Assembly: GCF_050947335.1 (NCBI RefSeq)
Contig: NW_027473352.1
Location: forward strand, 806,001-870,000
Origin: Megachile rotundata
Lineage: Eukaryota; Arthropoda; Insecta; Hymenoptera; Megachilidae
Reading direction: 5' to 3'
Length of the DNA: 64,000 bases
This document shows positions 50,755 to 62,242 of this stretch, piece after piece. Position numbers and translations under genes: made by a program. Positions within the stretch are counted from its first letter, which is position 1, and every line of letters begins with the position of its first letter. The notes under the pieces are model-generated. The model saw only the letters and a program-made list of their open reading frames with translations. It had not been told where the DNA came from and ran no database searches.

Positions 50755-52350
50755 GTGACTGTGTGATTGTGTGATTGTGTGATTGTGTGATTGTGTGATT
50801 GTGTGATTGTGTGATTGTGTGATTGCGTGATTGTGATGGTGTGATGGTATGACTGTGTGATTGTGTGATTGTGTGATTGTGAGATTGTGTGATTGTGTGA
50901 TTGAGTGATTGAGTGATTGTGTGCTTGTGTGATTGTGTGATTTTGTGATTGAGTGATTGTGTGATTGTGTGATTGTGTGAATGTGTGATTGTGTGACCGT
51001 GATTGTGTGATTGATGATTGTGTGATTGTGTGATTGTGTGATTGTGTGATTGTGTGATTGTGTAACTGTGATTGTGCGATTGTGATTGTGTGATTGTGCG
51101 ATTGTGTGATTGTGAGATTGTGTGATTGTGTGATTGTGTGATTGTGTGATTGTGATTGTGTAATTGTGATTGTGCGATTGTGATTGTGTGATTGTGAGAT
51201 TGTGTGAATTGTGTGATTGTGATTGTGTAATTGTGATTGTGCGATTGTGATTGTGTGATTGTGAGATTGTGTGAATTGTGTGATTGTGTGATTGTGTGAA
51301 TGTGTGATTGTGTGATTGATGATTGTGTGATTGTGTGATTGTGTGATTGTGTGATTGCGTGATTGTGTAACTGTGATTGTGCGATTGTGATTGTGTGATT
51401 GTGCGATTGTGTGATTGTGAGATTGTGTGATTGTGTGATTGTGTGATTGTGTGACTGTGTGATTGTGTGATTGTGTGCTTGTGTGATTGTGTGATTTTGT
51501 GATTGAGTGATTGTGTGATTGTGTGATTGTGTGATTGTGTGATTGTGTGATTGTGAGATTGTGTGATCGTGATTGTGTGATCGTGATTGTGTGACCGTGA
51601 TTGTGTGATCGTGACTTTGTGATTGTGTGATTGTGTGATTGTGTGATTGTGTGAATGTGTGATTGTGTTACCGTTATTGTGTGACCGTGATTGTGTGGTT
51701 GCGACTGTGTGATTGTGACTGTGTGATTGTGCGAGTGTGTTATTGTGCGATTGTTTGATTGTGTGACCGTGTGATTGTGTGATTTTGTGATTGTGTGATT
51801 GTGTGATTGTGTGACCGTGATTGTGTGACCGCGATTTTGTGACCGTGATTGTGTGACCGTGATTGATTGACCGTGATTGAGTGACCGTGATTGTGTGATC
51901 GTGTGATTGTGTGATTGTGTGATTGTGATTGTGTGATTGTGATTGTGTGATTGTGATTGTGTGATTGAGATTGTGTGATTGTGATTGTGTGATTGTGATT
52001 GTGTGATTGTGATTGTGTGATTGTGATTGTGTGATAGTGTCTGTGTGATTGTGTGATTGTGATTGTGTGATAGTGTCTGTGTGATTGTGTGAGTGTGTGA
52101 TTGTGTGATTGTGTGATTGTGTGATTGTGTGATTGTGTGATTGAGTGATTGTGTGATTGTGTGATTGTGTGATTGTGTGATTGTGTGATTTTGTGATTGT
52201 GTGATTGTGTGATTGTGTGCCCGTGATTGTGTGACCGCGATTTTGTGACCGTGATTGTGTGCCGGTGATTGAGTGACCGTGATTGAGTGACCGTGATTGT
52301 GTGATCGTGTGATTGTGTGATTGTGTGATTGTGATTGTGCGATTGTGATT
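50755..52350 (+). repeat. ~1.6 kb duplicated block, copy 1
   Basis: Landmarks recur 2,827 bases downstream: GATGGTATG 50843/53670, TTACCG 51668/54495, GTGCGAGTG with GCGATTGTTTG near 51730/54558. Within it are GTGTAACTG, GAATTG cassettes, a mixed a/b landmark cassette and an 8-unit 14-mer array. GTGTGCCCGTG and GTGTGCCGGTG near 52217 and 52260 are private to this copy. Confidence 0.84.
51921..52032 (+). repeat. 14-mer sub-array, 8 units
   Basis: Eight units, one with GATTGAGATTGTGT, ending at GATAGTGTCTG (52033). The paralogous array at 54748-54887 has ten units. Confidence 0.83.
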
Positions 52351-53580
52351 GTGTGATTGTGTGATTGTGTGATTGTGAGATTATGTGATTGTGTAATTGT
52401 GTTATTGTGTGATTGTGTGATTGTGTGATTGTGTGATTGTGTGATTGTGTGATTGTGTGATTGTGTGATTGTGTGATTGTGTGATTGTGTGATTGTGTGA
52501 TTGTGTGATTGTGTGATTGTGTGACCGCGATTTTGTGACCGTGATTGTGTGACCGTGATTGATTGACCGTGATTGAGTGACCGTGATTGTGTGATCGTGT
52601 GATTGTGTGATTGTGTGATTGTGATTGTGTGATTGTGATTGTGTGATTGTGATTGTGTGATTGTGATTGTGTGATTGTGATTGCGTGATTGTGATTGTGT
52701 GATTGTGATTGTGTGATTGTGATTGTGTGATTGTGATTGTGTGATAGTGTCTGTGTGATTGTGTGACTGTGATTGTGTGATAGTGTCTGTGTGATTGTGT
52801 GAGTGTGTGATTGTGTGATTGTGTGATTGTGAGATTGTGTGATTGTGTGATTGAGTGATTGTGTGATTGTGTGATTGTGTGATTGTGTGATTGTGTGATT
52901 GTGTGATTGTGTGATTGTGTGATTGTGTGATTGTGTGATTGTGTGATTGTGTGATTGTGTGATTGTGTGATTGTGTGATTGTGTGATTGTGTGATTGTGT
53001 GATTGTGTGACTGTGTGATTGTGTGATTGTGTGATTGTGTGATTGTGTGATTGTGTGATTGTGTGATTGCGTGATTGTGATGGTGTGATGGTATGACTGT
53101 GTGATTGTGTGATTGTGTGATTGTGAGATTGTGTGATTGTGTGATTGAGTGATTGAGTGATTGTGTGCTTGTGTGATTGTGTGATTTTGTGATTGAGTGA
53201 TTGTGTGATTGTGTGATTGTGTGAATGTGTGATTGTGTGACCGTGATTGTGTGATTGATGATTGTGTGATTGTGTGATTGTGTGATTGTGTGATTGTGTG
53301 ATTGTGTAACTGTGATTGTGCGATTGTGATTGTGTGATTGTGCGATTGTGTGATTGTGAGATTGTGTGATTGTGTGATTGTGTGATTGTGTGATTGTGAT
53401 TGTGTAATTGTGATTGTGCGATTGTGATTGTGTGATTGTGAGATTGTGTGAATTGTGTGATTGTGTGATTGTGTGAATGTGTGATTGTGTGACCGTGATT
53501 GTGTGATTGATGATGGTGTGATTGTGTGATTGTGTGATTGTGTGATTGTGTGATTGTGTGATTGTGTGATTGTGTGATTG
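52351..53580 (+). repeat. Region between duplicated blocks: 14-mer module
   Basis: It reads GAGATTATG, GTGTTATTG, GACCGCG block, 9-unit 14-mer array, GATAGTGTCTG pair, long octamer run, GATGGTGTGATGGTATG, GATTGATGATTG, GTGTAACTG, GAATTG, GATTGATGATGG. This is the same module order as 171-1330 and 7650-8780. The GACCGTG octamer before GACCGCG is missing here. Confidence 0.8.
52617..52742 (+). repeat. 14-mer sub-array, 9 units
   Basis: Nine units with one GCGT unit, ending at GATAGTGTCTG (52743). The module resembles those at 409 and 7872. Confidence 0.83.
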
Positions 53581-55210
53581 TGTGTTTGTGTGACTGTGTG
53601 ATTGTGTGATTGTGTGATTGTGTGATTGTGTGATTGTGTGATTGTGTGATTGCGTGATTGTGATGGTGTGATGGTATGACTGTGTGATTGTGTGATTGTG
53701 TGATTGTGAGATTGTGTGATTGTGTGATTGAGTGATTGAGTGATTGTGTGCTTGTGTGATTGTGTGATTTTGTGATTGAGTGATTGTGTGATTGTGTGAT
53801 TGTGTGAATGTGTGATTGTGTGACCGTGATTGTGTGATTGATGATTGTGTGATTGTGTGATTGTGTGATTGTGTGATTGTGTGATTGTGTAACTGTGATT
53901 GTGCGATTGTGATTGTGTGATTGTGCGATTGTGTGATTGTGAGATTGTGTGATTGTGTGATTGTGTGATTGTGTGATTGTGATTGTGTAATTGTGATTGT
54001 GCGATTGTGATTGTGTGATTGTGAGATTGTGTGAATTGTGTGATTGTGATTGTGTAATTGTCATTGTGCGATTGTGATTGTGTGATTGTGAGATTGTGTG
54101 AATTGTGTGATTGTGTGATTGTGTGAATGTGTGATTGTGTGATTGATGATTGTGTGATTGTGTGATTGTGTGATTGTGTGATTGCGTGATTGTGTAACTG
54201 TGATTGTGCGATTGTGATTGTGTGATTGTGCGATTGTGTGATTGTGAGATTGTGTGATTGTGTGATTGTGTGATTGTGTGACTGTGTGATTGTGTGATTG
54301 TGTGCTTGTGTGATTGTGTGATTTTGTGATTGAGTGATTGTGTGATTGTGTGATTGTGTGATTGTGTGATTGTGTGATTGTGAGATTGTGTGATCGTGAT
54401 TGTGTGATCGTGATTGTGTGACCGTGATTGTGTGATCGTGACTTTGTGATTGTGTGATTGTGTGATTGTGTGATTGTGTGAATGTGTGATTGTGTTACCG
54501 TTATTGTGTGACCGTGATTGTGTGGTTGCGACTGTGTGATTGTGACTGTGTGATTGTGCGAGTGTGTTATTGTGCGATTGTTTGATTGTGTGACCGTGTG
54601 ATTGTGTGATTTTGTGATTGTGTGATTGTGTGATTGTGTGACCGTGATTGTGTGACCGCGATTTTGTGACCGTGATTGTGTGACCGTGATTGATTGACCG
54701 TGATTGAGTGACCGTGATTGTGTGATCGTGTGATTGTGTGATTGTGTGATTGTGATTGTGTGATTGTGATTGTGTGATTGTGATTGTGTGATTGTGATTG
54801 TGTGATTGTGATTGTGTGATTGTGATTGTGTGATTGTGATTGTGTGATTGTGATTGTGTGATTGTGATTGTGTGATTGTGATTGTGTGATAGTGTCTGTG
54901 TGATTGTGTGATTGTGATTGTGTGATAGTGTCTGTGTGATTGTGTGAGTGTGTGATTGTGTGATTGTGTGATTGTGTGATTGTGTGATTGTGTGATTGAG
55001 TGATTGTGTGATTGTGTGATTGTGTGATTGTGTGATTGTGTGATTTTGTGATTGTGTGATTGTGTGATTGTGTGACCGTGATTGTGTGACCGCGATTTTG
55101 TGACCGTGATTGTGTGACCGTGATTGAGTGACCGTGATTGAGTGACCGTGATTGTGTGATCGTGTGATTGTGTGATTGTGTGATTGTGATTGTGCGATTG
55201 TGATTGTGTG
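53581..55210 (+). repeat. ~1.6 kb duplicated block, copy 2
   Basis: It is collinear with 50.755-52.35 kb at +2,827 (then +2,855 after two extra 14-mers). GTGTCATTGTGCG near 54060 replaces GTGATTGTGCG of copy 1. It diverges after GATTGTGATTGTGCG at about 55.2 kb. Confidence 0.84.
54748..54887 (+). repeat. 14-mer sub-array, 10 units
   Basis: Ten perfect units ending at GATAGTGTCTG (54888). It is two units longer than its duplicate at 51921. Confidence 0.85.
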
Positions 55211-57397
55211 ATTGTGAGATTGTGTGAATTGTGTGATTGTGTGATTGTGTGAATGTGTGATTGTGTGACCGTGATTGTGTGATTGATGATGGTGTGATTG
55301 TGTGATTGTGTGATTGTGTGATTGTGTGATTGTGTGATTGTGTGATTGTGTGATTCTGTGATTCTGTGATTGTGTGATTGTGTAAGTGTGATTGTGCGAT
55401 TGTGATTGTGTGATTGTGTGATTGTGAGATTGTGTGATTGTGTGATTCTGTGATTCTGTGATTGTGTGATTGTGTAAGTGTGATTGTGCGATTGTGATTG
55501 TGTGATTGTGTGATTGTGAGATTGTGTGATTGTGTGATTGTGTGATTGTGTGATTGTGTGATTGTGTGATTGTGATTGTGTGATTGTGTGACTGTGTGAT
55601 TGTGTGATTGTGTGACTGTGTGATTGTGTGATTGTGTGCTTGTGTGATTGTGTGATTTTGTGATTGAGTGATTGTGTGATTGTGTGATTGTGTGAATGTG
55701 TGATTGTGTGACCGTGATTGGGTGATTGATGATTGAGTGATTGTGTGATCGTGTGATTGTGTGATTGTGTGATTGTGATTGTGTGATTGTGATTGTGTGA
55801 TAGTGTCTGTGTGATTGTGTGAGTGTGTGATTGTGTGATTGTGTGATTGTGTGGTTGTGTGATTGTGTGACTGTGTGATTGTGTGATTGTGTGATTGTGC
55901 GATTGTGATTGTGTGATTGTGTGATTGTGTGATTGTGTGATTGTGTGATTGTGTGACTGTGTGATTGTGTGATTGTGTGATTGTGTGATTGTGTGATTGT
56001 GTGATTGTGTGATTGTGTGATTGTGTGATTGTGTGATTGTGTGATTGTGTGATTGTGTGATTGTGTGACTGTGTGATTGTGTGATTGTGTGATAGTGCGA
56101 TTGTGATTGTGTGATTGTGTGATTGTGTGATTGTGTGATTGTGTGATTGTGTGATTGTGTGATTGTGTGAATGTGTGATTGTGTGACCGTGATTGTGTGA
56201 TTGATGATTGTGTGATTGTGTGATTGTGTGATTGTGTGATTGTGTGATTGTGTGATTGAGTGATTGTGTGATTGTGTGATTGTGTAATTGTGATTGTGCG
56301 ATTGTGATTGTGTGATTGTGTGATTGTGTGATTGTGAGATTGTGTGATTGTGTGATTGTGTGATTGTGTGATTGTGATTGTGTAATTGTGATTGTGCGAT
56401 TGTGATTGTGTAATTGTGAGATTGTGTGAATTGTGTGATTGTGTGATTGTGTGATTGTGTGAATGTGTGATTGTGTGACCGTGATTGTGTGATTGATGAT
56501 GGTGTGATTGTGTGATTGTGTGATTGTGTGATTGTGTGATTGTGTGATTCTGTGATTGTGTGATTGTGTGATTGTGTAATTGTGATTGTGCGATTGTGAC
56601 TGTGTGATTGTGTGATTGTGTGATTGTGCGATTGTGATTGTGTGATTGTGTGATTGTGTGATTGTGTGATTGTGTGATTGTGTGACTGTGTGATTGTGTG
56701 ATTGTGTGATTGTGTGATTGTGTGATTGTGTGATTGTGTGATTGTGTGATTGTGTGATTGTGTGAATGTGTGATTGTGTTACCGTTATTGCGTGACCGTG
56801 ATTGTGTGGTTGCGACTGTGTGATTGTGACTGTGTGATTGTGTGAGTGTGTTATTGTGTGATTGAGTGATTGTGTGACTGTGTGATTGTGTGATTGTGTG
56901 ATTTTGTGATTGTGTGATTGTGTGATTGTGTGACCGTGATTGTGTGACCGCGATTTTGTGACCGTGATTGTGTGATTGTGTGATTGTGTGATTGTGTGAT
57001 TGTGATTGTGTAATTGTGATTGTGCGATTGTGATTGTGTGATTGTGAGATTGTGTGAATTGTGTGATTGTGTGATTGTGTGAATGTGTGATTGTGTGACC
57101 GTGATTGTGTGATTGATGATGGTGTGATTGTGTGATTGTGTGAGTGTGTGATTGTGTGATTGTGTGATTCTGTGATTGTGTGATTGTGTGATTGTGTAAT
57201 TGTGATTGTGCGATTGTGATTGTGTGATTGTGTAATTGTGTTATTGTGTGATTGTGTGATTGTGTGATTGTGTGATTGTGTGATTGTGTGATTGTGTGAT
57301 TGTGTGATTGTGTGATTGTGTGATTGTGTGATTGTGTGATTGTGTGATTGTGTGATTGTGTGATTGTGTGATTGGGTGATTGTGTGATTGTGTGATT
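55211..57397 (+). repeat. Region: mixed cassettes
   Basis: No gene is visible. It starts with a short tandem repeat of a GATTCTG-GATTCTG-GTAAGTG-GCGATTG-GAGATTG segment (about 55.35 and 55.45 kb; GTAAGTG is confined to this pair). GTGGTTG/GTGACTG modules, a GATTGATGATTG segment, a TTACCG landmark at 56779 and a truncated GACCGCG block near 56.95 kb follow. Confidence 0.75.
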
Positions 57398-57674
57398 GCG
57401 TGATTGTGTAGTTGTGCGATCGTGATTGTGTGATCGTGATTGTGTGATTGCGTGATTGTGATTGTGTGATTGTGTGACTGTGATTGTGTGACCGTGATTG
57501 TGTGACCGTAATTGTGTGATCATGATTGTGTGATCGTGATTGTGTGATCGTGATTGTGTGACCGTGATTGTGTGATCGTGACTTTGTGATTGTGTGATTG
57601 TGTGATTGTGTGATTGTGTGAATGTGTGATTGTGATACCGTTATGGTGTGACCGTGATTGTGTGGTTGCGACAG
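57398..57674 (+). repeat. Class b landmark cassette with private change
   Basis: Full class b set, but the central landmark reads GATACCGTTATGG instead of GTTACCGTTATGG (near 57633). This is the only such change among the 30-odd TTACCG landmarks I located. Confidence 0.83.
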
Positions 57675-58564
57675 TGTGATTGTGACTGTGTGATTGTGTG
57701 AGTGTGTTATTGTGTGATTGTGTGATTGTGTGACCGTGTGATTGTGTGATTTTGTGATTGTGTGATTGTGTGATTGTGTGACCGTGATTGTGTGACCGCG
57801 ATTTTGTGACCGTGATTGTGTGACCGTGATTGATTGACCGTGATTGAGTGACCGTGATTGTGTGATCGTGTGATTGTGTGATTGTGTGATTGTGATTGTG
57901 TGATTGTGATTGTGTGATTGTGATTGTGTGATAGTGTCTGTGTGATTGTGTGATTGTGATTGTGTGATAGTGTCTGTGTGATTGTGTGAGTGTGTGATTG
58001 TGTGATTGTGTGATTGTGTGATTGTGTGATTGTGTGATTGAGTGATTGTGTGATTGTGTGATTGTGTGATTGTGTGCTTGTGTGATTGTGTGATTTTGTG
58101 ATTGAGTGATTGTGTGATTGTGTGATTGTGTGAATGTGTGATTGTGTGACCGTGATTGTGTGATTGATGATTGTGTGATTGTGTGATTGTGTGATTGTGT
58201 GATTGTGTGATTGTGTGATTGTGTGATAGTGTGATTGTGTGATTGTGTGATTGTGATTGTGTGATTGTGTGATTGTGTGATTGTGTGATTGTGTGATTGT
58301 GTGATTGTGTGATTGAGTGATTGTGTGATTTTGTGATTGTGTGATTTTGTGATTGAGTGATTGTGTGATTGTGTGATTGTGTGATTGTGTGATTGTGTGA
58401 TTGTGTGGTTGTGTGATTGTGTGACTGTGTGATTGTGTGATTGTGTGATTGTGCGATTGTGATTGTGTGATTGTGTGATTGTGTGATTGTGTGATTGTGT
58501 GACTGTGTGATTGTGTGATTGTGTGATTGTGTGATTGTGTGATTGTGTGATTGTGTGATTGTGT
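57675..58564 (+). repeat. Region linking class b and class a cassettes
   Basis: GACCGTGTG, GATTTTG, the GACCGCG block, a three-unit 14-mer array, two GATAGTGTCTG, GCTTGTG, GATTGATGATTG and octamer runs with GATTTTG pairs. The same order links 11099 to 12022. Confidence 0.78.
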
Positions 58565-58893
58565 GATGGTGTCATTGTGTGATTGCGTGATTGTGTGATT
58601 GTGTGATTGTGTGATTGTGTGATTGCGTGATTGTGTGGTTGTGCGATCGTGATTGTGTGATCGTGATTGTGTGATTGCGTGATTGTGATTGTGTGATTGT
58701 GTGACTGTGATTGTGTGACCGTGATTGTGTGACCGTAATTGTGTGATCATGATTGTGTGATCGTGATTGTGTGATCGTGATTGTGTGACCGTGATTGTGT
58801 GATCGTGATTTTGTGATTGTGTGATTGTGTGATTGTGTGAATGTGTGATTGTGTTACCGTTATTGTGTGACCGTGATTGTGTGGTTGCGACTG
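58565..58893 (+). repeat. Class a landmark cassette
   Basis: Same order and 289-base spacing as the copies at 9-19 kb although about 39 kb away, and again followed by a run of ~1.16 kb higher-order repeats. Confidence 0.87.
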
Positions 58894-59007
58894 TGTGATT
58901 GTGACTGTGTGATTGTGTGAGTGTGTTATTGTGTGATTGAGTGATTGTGTGACTGTGTGATTGTGTGATTGTGTGATTTTGTGATTGTGTGATTGTGTGA
59001 TTGTGTG

Positions 59008-60171
59008 ACCGTGATTGTGTGACCGCGATTTTGTGACCGTGATTGTGTGACCGTGATTGAGTGACCGTGATTGAGTGACCGTGATTGTGTGATCGTGTGA
59101 TTGTGTGATTGTGTGATTGTGATTGTGTGATTGTGATTGTGTGATAGTGTCTGTGTGATTGTGTGAGTGTGTGATTGTGTGATTGTGTGATTGTGTGATT
59201 GTGTGGTTGTGTGATTGTGTGACTGTGTGATTGTGTGATTGTGTGATTGTGCGATTGTAATTGTGTGATTGTGTGATTGTGTGATTGTGTGATTGTGTGA
59301 TTGTGTGAATGTGTGATTGTGTGACCGTGATTGTGTGATTGATGATTGTGTGATTGTGTGATTGTGTGATTGTGTGATTGTGTGATTGTGTGATTGTGTG
59401 ATTGTGTGATTGTGTGATTGTGTGATTGTGTGATTGTGTGATTGTGTGATTGTGTAATTGTGATTGTGCGATTGTGATTGTGTGATTGTGTGATTGTGTG
59501 ATTGTGAGATGGTGTGATTGTGTGATTGTGTGATTGTGTGATTGTGATTGTGTAATTGTGATTGTGCGATTGTGATTGTGTAATTGTGAGATTGTGTGAA
59601 TTGTGTGATTGTGTGATTGTGTGAATGTGTGATTGTGTGACCGTGATTGTGTGATTGATGATGGTGTGATTGTGTGATTGTGTGATTGTGTGATTGTGTG
59701 ATTGTGTGATTCTGTGATTGTGTGATTGTGTAATTGTGATTGTGCGATTGTGATTGTGTGATTGTGTGATTGTGAGATTGTGTGATTGTGTGATTGTGTG
59801 ATTATGTGATTGTGTGATTGTGTGATTGTGATTGTGTGATTGTGTGATTGTGTGATTGTGTGATTGTGAGATTGTGTGAATTGTGTGATTGTGTGATTGT
59901 GTGATTGTGTGATTGTGTGATTGTGTGATTGTGTGATTGTGTGATTGTGTGATTGTGTGATTGTGTGATTGTGTGATTGTGTAATTGTGATTGTGCGATT
60001 GTGATTGTGTGATTGTGTGATTGTGTGATTGTGAGATTATGTGATTGTGTAATTGTGTTATTGTGTGATTGTGTGATTGTGTGATTGTGTGATTGTGTGA
60101 TTGTGTGATTGTGTGATTGTGTGATTGTGTGATTGTGTGATTGTGTGATTGTGTGATTGTGTGATTGTGTG
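59008..60171 (+). repeat. ~1.16 kb higher-order repeat, unit 1 of 2
   Basis: From the GACCGTG/GACCGCG block (59022) to the next (60186), 1,164 bases. Order: GATAGTGTCTG 59143, GTGGTTG, GTGACTG, GCGATTG, GAATG 59306, GATTGATGATTG 59337, GCGATTG, GAGATGG 59508, GAGATTGTGTGAATTG 59587, GATTGATGATGG 59652, GATTCTG, GATTATG, GAATTG, GAGATTATG 60033, GTGTTATTG. Confidence 0.83.
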
Positions 60172-61335
60172 ACCGTGATTGTGTGACCGCGATTTTGTGA
60201 CCGTGATTGTGTGACCGTGATTGAGTGACCGTGATTGAGTGACCGTGATTGTGTGATCGTGTGATTGTGTGATTGTGTGATTGTGATTGTGTGATTGTGA
60301 TTGTGTGATAGTGTCTGTGTGATTGTGTGAGTGTGTGATTGTGTGATTGTGTGATTGTGTGATTGTGTGGTTGTGTGATTGTGTGACTGTATGATTGTGT
60401 GATTGTGTGATTGTGCGATTGTGATTGTGTGATTGTGTGATTGTGTGATTGTGTGATTGTGTGAATGTGTGATTGTGTGACCGTGATTGTGTGATTGATG
60501 ATTGTGTGATTGTGTGATTGTGTGATTGTGTGATTGTGTGATTGTGTGATTGTGTGATTGTGTGATTGTGTGATTGTGTGATTGTGTGATTGTGTGATTG
60601 TGTGATTGTGTAATTGTGATTGTGCGATTGTGATTGTGTGATTGTGTGATTGTGTGATTTTGAGATGGTGTGATTGTGTGATTGTGTGATTGTGTGATTG
60701 TGATTGTGTAATTGTGATTGTGCGATTGTGATTGTGTAATTGTGAGATTGTGTGAATTGTGTGATTGTGTGATTGTGTGAATGTGTGATTGTGTGACCGT
60801 GATTGTGTGATTGATGATGGTGTGATTGTGTGATTGTGTGATTGTGTGATTGTGTGATTGTGTGATTCTGTGATTGTGTGATTGTGTGATTGTGTGATTG
60901 TGTAATTGTGATTGTGCGATTGTGATTGTGTGATTGTGTGATTGTGAGATTGTGTGATTGTGTGATTGTGTGATTATGTGATTGTGTGATTGTGTGATTG
61001 TGATTGTGTGATTGTGTGATTGTGTGATTGTGTGATTGTGAGATTGTGTGAATTGTGTGATTGTGTGATTGTGTGATTGTGTGATTGTGTGATTGTGTGA
61101 TTGTGTGATTGTGTGATTGTGTGATTGTGTGATTGTGTAATTGTGATTGTGCGATTGTGATTGTGTGATTGTGTGATTGTGTGATTGTGAGATTATGTGA
61201 TTGTGTAATTGTGTTATTGTGTGATTGTGTGATTGTGTGATTGTGTGATTGTGTGATTGTGTGATTGTGTGATTGTGTGATTGTGTGATTGTGTGATTGT
61301 GTGATTGTGTGATTGTGTGATTGTGTGATTGTGTG
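60172..61335 (+). repeat. ~1.16 kb higher-order repeat, unit 2 of 2
   Basis: Same order as the preceding unit at +1,156 to +1,164. Differences noticed: GATTTTGAGATGG near 60.66 kb, GTATGATTG near 60.39 kb and small octamer-number shifts. Confidence 0.83.
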
Positions 61336-61426
61336 ACCGTGATTGTGTGACCGCGATTTTGTGACCGTGATTGTGTGACCGTGATTGATTGACCGTGATT
61401 GAGTGACCGTGATTGTGTGATCGTGT

Positions 61427-61580
61427 GATTGTGATTGTGTGATTGTGATTGTGTGATTGTGATTGTGTGATTGTGATTGTGTGATTGTGATTGTGTGATT
61501 GTGATTGCGTGATTGTGATTGGGTGATTGTGATTGTGTGATTGTGATTGTGTGATTGTGATTGTGTGATTGTGATTGTGT
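61427..61580 (+). repeat. 14-mer sub-array, 11 units
   Basis: Eleven units including one GCGT and one GGGT change, ending at GATAGTGTCTG (61581). The left flank goes straight from GATCGTGT to the 14-mers without the usual two octamers. Confidence 0.83.
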
Positions 61581-61670
61581 GATAGTGTCTGTGTGATTGT
61601 GTGACTGTGATTGTGTGATAGTGTCTGTGTGATTGTGTGAGTGTGTGATTGTGTGATTGTGTGATTGTGA

Positions 61671-61878
61671 GATTGTGTGATTGTGTGATTGTGTGATTGT
61701 GTGATTGTGTGATTGTGTGATTGTGTGATTGTGTGATTGTGTGATTGTGTGATTGTGTGATTGTGTGATTGTGTGATTGTGTGATTGTGTGATTGTGTGA
61801 TTGTGTGATTGTGTGATTGTGTGATTGTGTGATTGTGTGATTGTGTGATTGTGTGATTGTGTGATTGTGTGATTGTGT
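61671..61878 (+). repeat. Longest uninterrupted octamer run noticed (26 units)
   Basis: Twenty-six consecutive GATTGTGT units between GAGATTG and GACTGTGTGAGTG. Comparable runs elsewhere are broken two octamers after GAGATTG by GATTGAG; that interruption is absent here. Confidence 0.8.
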
Positions 61879-62130
61879 GACTGTGTGAGTGTGTGATTGT
61901 GTGATTGTGTGATTGTGTGATTGTGTGATTGTGTGATTGTGTGATTGTGTGATTGTGTGATTGTGTGATTGTGTGATTGTGTGATTGTGTGATTGTGTAA
62001 TTGTGATTGTGCGATTGTGATTGTGTGATTGTGTGATTGTGTGATTGTGAGATTATGTGATTGTGTAATTGTGTTATTGTGTGATTGTGTGATTGTGTGA
62101 TTGTGTGATTGTGTGATTGTGTGATTGTGT

Positions 62131-62242
62131 GATTGTGATTGTGTGATTGTGATTGTGTGATTGTGATTGTGTGATTGTGATTGTGTGATTGTGATTGTGT
62201 GATTGTGATTGTGTGATTGTGATTGTGTGATTGTGATTGTGT
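62131..62242 (+). repeat. 14-mer sub-array, 8 units, without its GACCGTG block
   Basis: Eight units ending at GATAGTGTCTG (62243). Unlike most other multi-copy 14-mer arrays it is preceded directly by pure octamers. The GACCGTG/GACCGCG/GATTGATTG block found on the left of its counterpart at 7872 is missing, which points to a deletion. Confidence 0.8.

Noticed and set aside
51740..57523. 1,927-codon minus-strand open frame, and similar long frames, as histidine-rich repeat protein genes
   Set aside because: All three minus frames are open for the same arithmetic reason, their ends coincide with CAT and TTA variants, and overlapping frames encode the same peptide. No promoter, splice signal, non-repeat domain or signal peptide is visible.
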